This document shows, one piece after another, positions 8,628 to 15,564 of a DNA stretch of 35,074 nucleotides. The DNA lies in the NCBI RefSeq assembly GCF_000308595.1, contig NZ_BAGA01000056.1, positions 1 through 35,074 of the forward strand. Reading direction: 5' to 3'. Both the position numbers and the translations under genes were made by a program. The notes beneath the pieces were generated by a model that was not told where the DNA came from, searched no databases, and saw only the letters and a list, made by a program, of their open reading frames with translations. Numbering within the stretch: position 1 is the first letter of the stretch; every line of letters begins with the position of its first letter. The stretch comes from Nocardia higoensis NBRC 100133 (GTDB lineage: Bacteria; Actinomycetota; Actinomycetes; Mycobacteriales; Mycobacteriaceae).

Positions 8628-8702
8628 CGGGGGAGCACGAGCAGCGGGGGCGGTACGAGACCGGCGCAGCCGGTCACAGGCGCGGCGAACGGTGGCACGG
8701 AA

Positions 8703-9116
8703 ATGGACGCGGCGGTGACTCCCGACCAGGAACTGCAGGCGCGCGCGGGTGCGTGCCTGTCGCAATACGGCGTCGATGTGCGCGTCGACCCGGAGGGCTC
8801 GCTCGGCTTCGAGTACGAGGGCGCGTTGTGCTCGCTGCGCGCGGTCGAACTCGCGCCCGGCCTGGACGTACTGACCCTGACCTGCGTACTCGCCTGGGAT
8901 CGTCCGCTCAAACCCCAGCTGCACAAGCGGGTGGCCGAGCGCAACAACGCGGTGCAGTTCGGTTCGATCACGGTCATCGGCCACGGCAAGCTGGCCGATG
9001 TCATCCTGCGCTACACCTTCCCGGCCGCCGGGCTCGACGATTCGGCACTGACCACCATGCTGTTGCTGGTGCTCTCCAACGCCGAACGCGCGCGCCAGGG
9101 ACTGCTCGCGCCCTGA
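8703..9116 (+). CDS. YbjN-domain small protein
   Basis: A 137-residue soluble protein. Its alpha/beta pattern, with a hydrophobic core and an NNAVQFGSI segment, resembles the YbjN/type III chaperone-like fold found in actinobacterial proteins of this size. No catalytic residues stand out. It follows uppS, as the similar gene Rv2360c does in M. tuberculosis, so it is part of the conserved core. It ends 3 bp from the convergent TetR gene. Its function is unknown. Confidence 0.65.
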   Translation: MDAAVTPDQELQARAGACLSQYGVDVRVDPEGSLGFEYEGALCSLRAVELAPGLDVLTLTCVLAWDRPLKPQLHKRVAERNNAVQFGSITVIGHGKLADVILRYTFPAAGLDDSALTTMLLLVLSNAERARQGLLAP

Positions 9117-9119
9117 TGC

Positions 9120-9734
9120 TCACCCCTGCTCGGGGGTGGGCACCCGCACGGGGATGAGTGCGTCGACACCGCGGGCGATGGTGTCGGCCGCGATATCGCC
9201 GAGAGCCAGATGCTGCAGGATGAATCCGGGGAGCAGGCTCAGAAAGGTCTTGGCCACCGCATCGGTGTCGGTATCGGGCGGCAGCCAGCCGTTGGCCACC
9301 ATCCGCTCGGCGTATTCGCCCCACGTCTCGCGCAGGCCGCGCATGGTCGTGCGCACGAAATCGCCGACCTCCTCGTTGATCATCGCCAGTGCCCAGGCCT
9401 GCGGCGCCAGCCGCACCACGCCGTCGGGCCCGCTGTGCCGGATCACCTCTTCGGCGACGGCGCGGATCAGTTCGGCGGGCGTCGGCAGCGGGTCGGCCCG
9501 GACGCGCTCGGTGAGCACGGCCCGCACGGGCACGGTGGTCCGACTCGCCAGCGCCGCCACGATTTCGTTCTTGGATTTGAAATAGCGGTAGACCGCGCCG
9601 GCCGACATGCCGGATTCGGCGAAGACGTCCTGCATGGACGTGTCGAAGAAACCCTTGCGCGCGAAGCACAACTGGGCCGCGTCGAGGATCTGCTGTCTGC
9701 GGCGCTCTAGGTGCTCCTCGCTGACTCTGGGCAT
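9120..9734 (-). CDS. TetR family regulator, divergent from an ABC-2-like membrane gene
   Basis: A 204-residue protein with a clear TetR head at residues 8-60: RRRQQILDAAQLCFARKGFFDTSMQDVFAESGMSAG then VYRYFKSKNEI. The ligand domain is unremarkable. The gene faces away from the membrane protein at 9839, and the shared 104-bp gap has two related palindromes. Repression of the membrane protein gene, released by a drug or lipid, is the usual arrangement; here that is inference. The TetR/membrane-protein pair sits between the YbjN-like gene and zur, which are close together in mycobacteria, so it looks like a lineage insertion. Confidence 0.85.
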   Translation of the reverse strand: MPRVSEEHLERRRQQILDAAQLCFARKGFFDTSMQDVFAESGMSAGAVYRYFKSKNEIVAALASRTTVPVRAVLTERVRADPLPTPAELIRAVAEEVIRHSGPDGVVRLAPQAWALAMINEEVGDFVRTTMRGLRETWGEYAERMVANGWLPPDTDTDAVAKTFLSLLPGFILQHLALGDIAADTIARGVDALIPVRVPTPEQG

Positions 9735-9747
9735 GTCTCCAAATTAA

Positions 9748-9823
9748 AACGAACATTCGTTCTTGACAAGTTTCCGTCGACGGTGCGACCGTAGGACACA
9801 GCAAAAGAGAACGAGCATTCGAT
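9748..9823. promoter_or_regulatory. Two related TetR operator-like palindromes
   Basis: AACGAA-ca-TTCGTT at 9748-9761 is a perfect 6-2-6 palindrome. AACGAG-ca-TTCGAT at 9810-9823 is an imperfect version of it. They lie near the two divergent starts (9734 and 9839), one per gene. This is the pattern of a TetR protein that controls itself and its neighbour. A TTGACA follows the first site at 9763 on the plus strand. Confidence 0.65.
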
Positions 9824-9838
9824 TTACGGGGAGAAGTC

Positions 9839-10819
9839 ATGAACACCACCCTGCGCGCGCTCGCGGTGGGCCTCGGCGCGGCCGCGCTCCAATTACTCAT
9901 GCTGGTCGCCTTCGCCTGGCCCGCGGCCAATCTCGCACCGCGCGACCTGCCGCTCGCTGTCGCCGGACCGCAGGCCGCCATGGTGACCGAACGGCTCGCC
10001 GCCGCCGGTCCCGACGCCTTCGCGGTCACCACGCTGCCCGACGCCGGGGCCGCCCGTGCGGCCATCGAGAACCGCGAGGTCTACGGCGCGATCGTCACGG
10101 GGGAGGGCGCGCCCCGCCTGCTGGTCGCCTCGGCGGCGAGTCCCGCTGTGGCGCAACAGCTCACGGCGATGGCCCAACAGCTTTCCGGAGCCACCGGCGC
10201 GCCGGTCGAGGACGTGGTGGCCGCCGATGCCGACGACCCGCGCGGTGTGGTCTTCGGCTCGATGGTGCTGCCGCTGGTCATGTCGGGCATCGCGGCGGGC
10301 GCTCTGCTCTCGCTGGTCGTCACCGGCGCGGGCCCGCGGCTGGCCGGCGTGCTCACCTTCGGCGTCGTCGGCGGCCTGGCGAGCATGCTGATCGCCCAGG
10401 GCTGGCTGTCGGCGCTGCCCGGCAACTATCTCGCTCTGGCCGCTGTCGCCGGTCTGTCCTCGTTCGGCGTGGCAGGAGTGATCGTCGGCCTGGCGTCGCT
10501 GATCGGCCCGCCCGGAATCGGGCTCGGCGCGCTGACCATGCTGCTGATCGGCAACCCGTTCTCCGCCGCGACCTCGGCCCCGGAACTGCTCCCGCGGCCG
10601 TGGGGCGCGATCGGCCAGCTGCTTCCGCCCGGCGCCGCGGGCTCGCTGCTGCGCTCGGTCGCCTTCTTCGACGGCGCGGGCGGCACGAAACCACTTGTGG
10701 TGCTGCTGGTCTGGGCAACAGCCGGACTCGCCCTGCTCGGCGTGGCCGCACTGCGTGAGCGACGCGCGGACTCGACCGGCGAATATGCCGCGGAGCCGGA
10801 GCTCACGCCCGCGCTCTGA
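9839..10819 (+). CDS. ABC-2-type / YhgE-Pip-like membrane protein
   Basis: A 326-residue protein with an N-terminal membrane helix (LLMLVAFAWPAANL), an external domain of about 120 residues, then five or six helices, as in ABC-2 permease and YhgE/Pip-like proteins. The external domain contains the pattern DAGAARAAIENREVYGAIVTG, typical of this class. No ATPase gene is adjacent, so it may work alone or with a distant partner. GGGGAG lies 7 bp before the ATG. It is probably controlled by the divergent TetR. Likely roles are drug or lipid export, but nothing here fixes the substrate. Confidence 0.75.
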   Translation: MNTTLRALAVGLGAAALQLLMLVAFAWPAANLAPRDLPLAVAGPQAAMVTERLAAAGPDAFAVTTLPDAGAARAAIENREVYGAIVTGEGAPRLLVASAASPAVAQQLTAMAQQLSGATGAPVEDVVAADADDPRGVVFGSMVLPLVMSGIAAGALLSLVVTGAGPRLAGVLTFGVVGGLASMLIAQGWLSALPGNYLALAAVAGLSSFGVAGVIVGLASLIGPPGIGLGALTMLLIGNPFSAATSAPELLPRPWGAIGQLLPPGAAGSLLRSVAFFDGAGGTKPLVVLLVWATAGLALLGVAALRERRADSTGEYAAEPELTPAL

Positions 10820-10858
10820 CGCGCCCGAGCGATGAATTCAGACACCACGGAGGACATC

Positions 10859-11002
10859 ATGACGATCACGCGCGACCCCGGTGGACACCCTCGGCCGGCA
10901 GGACTCGTGCCACTGATGCGCTTCGCCGACGGCGAGCCGGACCTCAGTCGCGCGGCTTGCCGCAGTCCCGGCAGGTGCCGAACACCTCGATGGTGTGACT
11001 GA
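10859..11002 (+). CDS. Possible small or truncated gene
   Basis: A 47-codon frame starts with ATG 5 bp after a strong GGAGG and reads MTITRDPGGHPRPAG, then VPLMRFADGEPDLSRAAC. Its last 59 bases run antisense into the 3' end of zur. The good ribosome site 40 bp after the membrane protein gene suggests a third gene of that operon or the start of one that was cut off. No family is recognised. Confidence 0.25.
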   Translation: MTITRDPGGHPRPAGLVPLMRFADGEPDLSRAACRSPGRCRTPRWCD

Positions 11003-11372
11003 CCTCGGTGAACCCGTGCTGTTCGGCGATCGTGTCGGCCCAGGCCTCCACGGTCGGCCCCTCGACCTCCACGGTGCGCCCGCAGTGACGGCAGACCAGG
11101 TGATGGTGATGACCGGTGGAGCACTGCCGGTACACCGACTCGCCGGTATCGGTGCGCAGCACATCGACGAGACCGGCATCGGCCAGCGACTGCAGGGTCC
11201 GGTAGACGGTGGTCAGCCCGATGCCCTCGCCGCGCTTGCGCAGCTCGTCGTGCAGGTCCTGCGCGGACCGGAATTCGTCGATGTCACCCAGCAGCGCGGC
11301 GATGGCGCTGCGCTGGCGGGTACTGCGCACGCCGACGGCGGCCTTGGCGGGAACCTGGGTCTTGTCGGCCAC
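10944..11372 (-). CDS. zur: Zinc uptake regulator Zur (Fur family)
   Basis: A 142-residue Fur-family repressor. The winged-helix part includes RSTRQRSAIAALL and GLTTVYRTLQSLADAGLV, residues 15-68. A His cluster (TGHHHHLVCRHCG) and two CxxC pairs, CRHC and CRDC, provide regulatory and structural zinc sites. With zinc bound it represses zinc import and low-zinc ribosomal protein genes in actinobacteria. It starts 3 bp after an ArsR/SmtB gene in the same operon. This matches the mycobacterial smtB-furB pair from memory, also next to glyS. The sequence alone cannot fully exclude another Fur subtype. Confidence 0.9.
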   Translation of the reverse strand: MADKTQVPAKAAVGVRSTRQRSAIAALLGDIDEFRSAQDLHDELRKRGEGIGLTTVYRTLQSLADAGLVDVLRTDTGESVYRQCSTGHHHHLVCRHCGRTVEVEGPTVEAWADTIAEQHGFTEVSHTIEVFGTCRDCGKPRD

Positions 11373-11375
11373 GGA

Positions 11376-11720
11376 TCACCCTTCTTCGGCGTGCGCGACA
11401 GCGTCGACGACGATGTGCGCGAGATGGTCGTCGACGAGTTCGTAGAGCACCTCGCGCCCGGACCGCTCGCCGTGCACGACACCCGCGGACTTGAGGATGC
11501 GCAGATGCTGGCTCACCAACGGCTGGGTCACGCCGAGCGCGTCGACCAGTTCGTGCACACAGCGCGGCGACTCCCGCAGTTGGAGCACAATGGCGATGCG
11601 GACGGGCGCGGCCAGCGCGCGTAACAGCTCACCGGCGTCTTCCAGCACGGCGCGCGCGGGCACCTGGGCGGGTCCGGGCGAGCGGTACGGGGTGTGCGCG
11701 GCAGCCGTGTCGGCGGTCAT
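11376..11720 (-). CDS. smtB: ArsR/SmtB family zinc-sensing repressor
   Basis: A 114-residue winged-helix protein. DNA recognition is by VHELVDALGVTQPLVSQHLRILKSAGVV. The last helix has the exact alpha-5 zinc motif D-x-H-x10-H-x2-E (DDH...HAEE, residues 97-113), as in SmtB and CzrA, so zinc should release it from DNA. It lacks the alpha-3 Cys pair of ArsR-type arsenic sensors. AAGGAG lies 9 bp before the ATG. It is the first gene of the smtB-zur operon, so zinc would raise Zur production. A palindrome lies in its leader. Confidence 0.9.
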   Translation of the reverse strand: MTADTAAAHTPYRSPGPAQVPARAVLEDAGELLRALAAPVRIAIVLQLRESPRCVHELVDALGVTQPLVSQHLRILKSAGVVHGERSGREVLYELVDDHLAHIVVDAVAHAEEG

Positions 11721-11734
11721 GGGACCATCTCCTT

Positions 11735-11753
11735 AATGGAAAGCAATTCCATT
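11735..11753. promoter_or_regulatory. Palindrome in the smtB-zur leader (putative SmtB operator)
   Basis: AATGGAA (11735-11741) and TTCCATT (11747-11753) form a perfect 7-5-7 inverted repeat, 15 bp upstream of the smtB start. Size and position suit autoregulation by the SmtB-type repressor. A Zur site is an alternative. Confidence 0.6.
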
Positions 11754-11857
11754 TTGATATGCACGATTACGCATGTCAAATAGGCGCGCGGCCGGGTGCG
11801 GAACACCGGACCAGGAGTTCAGGCGAAGGCGAAGGCAACCCTGATTCCGTGAGCCGA

Positions 11858-11895
11858 TAGGCTGGTCCCGTGCGCACTGCGCGCATAGTGCGCAC
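11858..11895 (+). promoter_or_regulatory. glyS promoter element and 5' leader hairpin
   Basis: GTGCGCACT (11870-11878) and AGTGCGCAC (11887-11895) form a perfect 9-bp stem with an 8-base loop. TAGGCT just upstream could be the -10 box, which would put the RNA 5' end at or near the hairpin. The stem ends 54 bases before the chosen glyS start. A 5' stabilising hairpin or an attenuation element is possible. Confidence 0.4.
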
Positions 11896-11949
11896 CAACT
11901 GGTTGCGCCTGTGGACGAATCCGACTCGCAGTGGATGGAGATATCTCGC

Positions 11950-13335
11950 GTGGCACCCAAGTCGAAGGTGGACACCGTTGCCAACCTCGCCAAGCGCAGG
12001 GGTCTGGTCTACCCGTGCGGTGAGATCTACGGAGGCACCAAGTCGGCGTGGGACTACGGTCCGCTCGGCGTCGAACTGAAGGAGAACATCAAGCGCCAGT
12101 GGTGGCGCTCGATGGTCACCAGCCGGGAAGACGTTGTCGGCCTGGACTCCTCGGTCATCCTGCCGCGCCAGGTCTGGGAGGCCTCCGGCCACGTCGCGAC
12201 CTTCACCGACCCGCTGGTCGAGTCGCTGCACACCCACAAGCGCTATCGCGCCGACCACCTGCTCGAGGCCTACGAGGAGAAGCACGGCCACCCGCCGGTC
12301 AACGGCCTGGCCGACATCAAGGACCCCGAGACCGGCCAGCCCGGCGCCTGGACCGAGCCGCGCAACTTCTCCGGTCTGCTCAAGACCTACCTCGGCCCCG
12401 TCGACGACGAAGAGGGCCTGCACTACCTGCGCCCCGAGACCGCGCAGGGCATCTTCGTCAACTACAAGAACGTCGAGACCACCGCGCGCAAGAAGCCGCC
12501 GTTCGGCATCGCCCAGATCGGCAAGAGCTTCCGCAACGAGATCACTCCCGGCAACTTCATCTTCCGCACGCGCGAGTTCGAGCAGATGGAGATGGAATTC
12601 TTCGTCAAGCCGGGCGAAGACGAGCAGTGGCACCAGTACTGGATCGACACCCGCATGGCCTGGTACACCGATCTGGGTATCGACCCGGAGAACCTGCGTC
12701 TCTACGAGCACCCGAAGGAAAAGCTGTCGCACTACTCGACGCGCACCGTCGACATCGAGTACCGCTTCCGTTTCCAGGGCAGCGAGTGGGGTGAGCTGGA
12801 GGGCGTGGCCAACCGCACCGACTACGACCTCAAGACGCACTCCGAGCACTCCGGCACCGAACTGAGCTACTTCGACCAGTCGACCAACGAGCGCTACATC
12901 CCCTACGTCATCGAGCCCGCGGCCGGCCTGACCCGCTCGCTGATGGCCTTCCTGGTCGACGCCTACACCGTCGACCAGGTGCCCAACGCCAAGGGCAATC
13001 TCGAGGAGCGCGTCAGCCTGCGCCTGGACTACCGCCTGTCCCCGGTGAAGGCCGCGGTCCTGCCGCTCTCGCGCAACGCCGACCTCACCCCCAAGGCCAA
13101 GGAACTCGCCGCCCAGCTACGCAAGCACTGGAACGTCGAGTTCGACGACGCGGGCGCCATCGGCCGCCGCTACCGCCGCCAGGACGAGATCGGCACCCCG
13201 TTCTGCATCACCGTCGACTTCGACACCCTCGAGGATCAGGCCGTCACCATCCGTGACCGCGACTCGATGGCGCAGGAGCGCATCGCCCTGGACAAGGTCG
13301 AGGGCTACCTGGCCCAGCGCCTGCTCGGCGCCTGA
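11950..13335 (+). CDS. glyS: Glycyl-tRNA synthetase, alpha2 type
   Basis: A 461-residue class II synthetase, the single-chain dimeric type. Visible signatures are [18 protein letters not shown] at the N terminus, the motif 2 region SFRNEITPG...[11 protein letters not shown], and motif 3 in [14 protein letters not shown]. It charges tRNA-Gly with glycine using ATP. GTG 11950 is chosen because GGAG ends 9 bp before it and the protein then begins just before the conserved NLAKRRG block; ATG 11935 has no ribosome site. A hairpin lies in the leader and a strong terminator follows the stop. It is divergent from the smtB-zur operon. Confidence 0.96.
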   Translation: MAPKSKVDTVANLAKRRGLVYPCGEIYGGTKSAWDYGPLGVELKENIKRQWWRSMVTSREDVVGLDSSVILPRQVWEASGHVATFTDPLVESLHTHKRYRADHLLEAYEEKHGHPPVNGLADIKDPETGQPGAWTEPRNFSGLLKTYLGPVDDEEGLHYLRPETAQGIFVNYKNVETTARKKPPFGIAQIGKSFRNEITPGNFIFRTREFEQMEMEFFVKPGEDEQWHQYWIDTRMAWYTDLGIDPENLRLYEHPKEKLSHYSTRTVDIEYRFRFQGSEWGELEGVANRTDYDLKTHSEHSGTELSYFDQSTNERYIPYVIEPAAGLTRSLMAFLVDAYTVDQVPNAKGNLEERVSLRLDYRLSPVKAAVLPLSRNADLTPKAKELAAQLRKHWNVEFDDAGAIGRRYRRQDEIGTPFCITVDFDTLEDQAVTIRDRDSMAQERIALDKVEGYLAQRLLGA

Positions 13336-13344
13336 CCGAAGCCT

Positions 13345-13385
13345 CGCGAACGCCCGTCACCGTCTCCCGGTGGCGGGCGTTCGCG
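13345..13385. terminator. Terminator between glyS and tenA
   Basis: CGCGAACGCCCG (13345-13356) pairs perfectly with CGGGCGTTCGCG (13374-13385), and an inner CACCG/CGGTG pair extends the stem. It sits between convergent genes and can serve both strands. Confidence 0.85.
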
Positions 13386-13396
13386 TCGGGCCGAGA

Positions 13397-14002
13397 TCAG
13401 GGGACGTCCCAGAACGCCAGCTCGTGGCGCATCCCCTCGACGAAGAACCGTTGCGCCCGATCCGGATCCGCGCCCGACTCGTCGAGCATCTGCGCGCAGC
13501 GCCGGGTGAGGGCGGCGAAGGCCGGGTCGGCGTAGGTGTCCACCCAGCGCCGGTAGCGCGGATCGGCGGGCGGGTCGAGGGCCAGCCGCGCGCCCAGCGT
13601 CGAGTAGCCCCACATGCAGGGGTACAGCGCGGCCAGCCCGTCGCCGTAGTCGGCGGCCGCGTCGAGCAGGAAGGCGGTGTAGGCCGCGCACGGTGCGCCC
13701 TTCACCGCGTTGTCGAGGTCGGCGCCGAATTCCGCTGCCAGACCACGATGCAGCGCCAGTTCCTCGTGCAGCGTCGAATGCGCGAGGTCGACCAGGTCGC
13801 CGAGGTGGGCGTCGGGCGCCTGCCAGGCGAGGCGGCTGAACACCCGCGTGTAGTCCAGCAGATACAGGTAGTCCTGCTCGAGCCAGGAGCGGAACACCGT
13901 GTCGGGCAGGGTGCCGGCGGCGATTCCGGCGACCGTCGGATGACGGAGCTGTTCGTCGACCATCGGCAGGCCGATCTCCTCCAGGCGCGCTGCGAGACTC
14001 AT
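13397..14002 (-). CDS. tenA: TenA family aminopyrimidine aminohydrolase / thiaminase II
   Basis: A 201-residue all-helical protein of usual TenA length. It has LEQDYLYLLDY (Asp44, Tyr51) and the PCMWGY motif with Cys129 at the expected active-site position. A late Glu lies in VEGMRHELAFW. TenA enzymes hydrolyse aminopyrimidine breakdown products for thiamin salvage. No other thi genes are adjacent, so this is a stand-alone salvage gene or a TenA-like protein of other use. ATG 14002 gives a start just before the conserved first helix. The gene converges on glyS. Confidence 0.85.
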   Translation of the reverse strand: MSLAARLEEIGLPMVDEQLRHPTVAGIAAGTLPDTVFRSWLEQDYLYLLDYTRVFSRLAWQAPDAHLGDLVDLAHSTLHEELALHRGLAAEFGADLDNAVKGAPCAAYTAFLLDAAADYGDGLAALYPCMWGYSTLGARLALDPPADPRYRRWVDTYADPAFAALTRRCAQMLDESGADPDRAQRFFVEGMRHELAFWDVP

Positions 14003-14129
14003 GCCGCCAGTCTGACGCACTTCCCGGCTACTGCCTGATCGGGGCCACAACACTGCCACAGACCGAGGTCTCGGCTTGCGTCCGAGCGCCGCTACGCGCA
14101 CTCTCTTCGGTGTGTGGGAAGAAGATGTC

Positions 14130-15410
14130 GTGGTGCGCGAGCTCGCGCCGTCGGAGGCGCGGTTCGTGCGGCACGGCACGTATACCGGGCGCTCCGTCGT
14201 CGTACGGGGTGAGCTCGAGATCGACGCGCTGCGAGCGGCTTTCACCGCCCTGCAACGCGAATATCCGGTGCTGGTCTGCCGGATCGGTGAGGACGGCGCC
14301 GGCGGTGGCTGGCTGCTGCGCCCGATCGGTCACATGGGCGCGTTCGTCCACCCCGGCGACATCGACCAGGTGCGCATCCCGCCCGAACCGATGGACCCCC
14401 GCCACCAGCTCGCCTATCTCGACATCGTTCCCGGTGAAAACCGAGCACGGGTGACGCTGTTCGTCCACCACGCCGTCGCCGACGCGGGGCATTGCGTCGC
14501 GCTGTTCGTGCGCCTGTGGCAGCACTACACCGAGCGCGTACATCTCGACAGCGTCACCGACGGCGCGACCGCCGTTGTGCCGCACGAGCTCCCGCAGTCG
14601 CTGGAGTACTACGCGGTCCGGCGCGGCGCCCGGCGCAGCGCGATCTCCGGCTTGGAAGCGGTCACGGTCCCGCTCTCGCCCGCGGAGTCCGCGATTCCGC
14701 TCGACCCGCCCGAAGACGCCCCGCCCACCATCGCGCGCCCCGAGCGCGTGCTGCTCGACGAGGCGTCCACCGAGCACATCATCGCGGTCGGCCGCCACTA
14801 CGGCGTGAGCGTCAACGGCCTGGTCACCGCCGCCCTGCTGCGCGCCTACGCGGCAGGCAGGAACGAAGCCGAAAACGGCGGCGCCGCTCGTGGTTCCACC
14901 CCGCTGACCTGCGTCTACCCGGTGGATCTGCGCAATCGCTTCGACCCGCCGGTCGCCGCGCAGGAGGGCACCAATATGGCGGGCCTGGCCGGGTTCGCCG
15001 CCGAGATCGGCCCCGGCACCGGCTTCGTCGCCCTGGCCAAGCACATCGCCGCCCGCCTCAACCACGACCTCGCCGAGGGCGTGATCCAGCAGTCGGTACT
15101 GCACTTCCCGGAGTTCTTCGGCAACCGCCGCATCCACTCCACGGCAGGCCACGTCGCGATCACCAACACCGGTCGTGTGCCCGAGCTGCCCACCCCGCCC
15201 GGACTGACGCTCTCCGACTACGAAATCGTCTACGTCAGCGCCCATCCCCGCCCCTCGACCGGCAGCTCCGCCGCCGTCACCTTCCTCGTCTACACCTTCG
15301 CCGACCGACTGTGCGTCGGAATCCTCGGCGGGGGAGCGGCGGCGGCCCGCCTGCCACGCGCCGTGGCCCGCGAATTGTCCACCCTGGCAAGCGAACCCAT
15401 CGACGCCTGA
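14130..15410 (+). CDS. PapA5-like condensation-domain acyltransferase
   Basis: A protein of about 426 residues, close to the length of mycobacterial PapA5. It shares long patterns with PapA5 as recalled: SEARF near the start, PVDLRNRF, the stretch APVA-like PPVAAQEGTN, AEIGPGT and EGVIQQSVLHF. The catalytic motif reads HHAVADAGH; the His-His-x3-Asp is intact but the usual following Gly is Ala. PapA5 esterifies long-chain diols with methyl-branched acids from a polyketide synthase; no polyketide synthase is visible here, so the substrate is open. GTG 14130 has GGAAG 6-8 bp upstream; GTG 14112 and TTG 14076 are alternatives. Confidence 0.8.
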   Translation: MVRELAPSEARFVRHGTYTGRSVVVRGELEIDALRAAFTALQREYPVLVCRIGEDGAGGGWLLRPIGHMGAFVHPGDIDQVRIPPEPMDPRHQLAYLDIVPGENRARVTLFVHHAVADAGHCVALFVRLWQHYTERVHLDSVTDGATAVVPHELPQSLEYYAVRRGARRSAISGLEAVTVPLSPAESAIPLDPPEDAPPTIARPERVLLDEASTEHIIAVGRHYGVSVNGLVTAALLRAYAAGRNEAENGGAARGSTPLTCVYPVDLRNRFDPPVAAQEGTNMAGLAGFAAEIGPGTGFVALAKHIAARLNHDLAEGVIQQSVLHFPEFFGNRRIHSTAGHVAITNTGRVPELPTPPGLTLSDYEIVYVSAHPRPSTGSSAAVTFLVYTFADRLCVGILGGGAAAARLPRAVARELSTLASEPIDA

Positions 15411-15506
15411 TCCCGGCCGCGCCCATCGGACCATCCCGGACGGCGCCACGGCGACCGGTCCGGGTGGTGCCACCGAGCCCGAACAGGGCGGCACCGTAGA
15501 GGCCCG

Positions 15507-15537
15507 ATCCGGGCGGCACCACGAGTGCCGCCCGGAT
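15507..15537. terminator. Strong hairpin between convergent genes
   Basis: ATCCGGGCGGCAC (15507-15519) and GTGCCGCCCGGAT (15525-15537) form a perfect 13-bp stem with a 5-base loop. It separates the PapA5-like gene and the convergent TPM-domain gene and probably terminates both. Confidence 0.85.
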
Positions 15538-15564
15538 TCCGGGTCGGCGGCCGCAGGTCCGGGC

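Noticed and set aside
11870..11949. T-box riboswitch before glyS
   Set aside because: The leader is too short and lacks the conserved T-box sequence and specifier-loop layout; only a simple hairpin is present.
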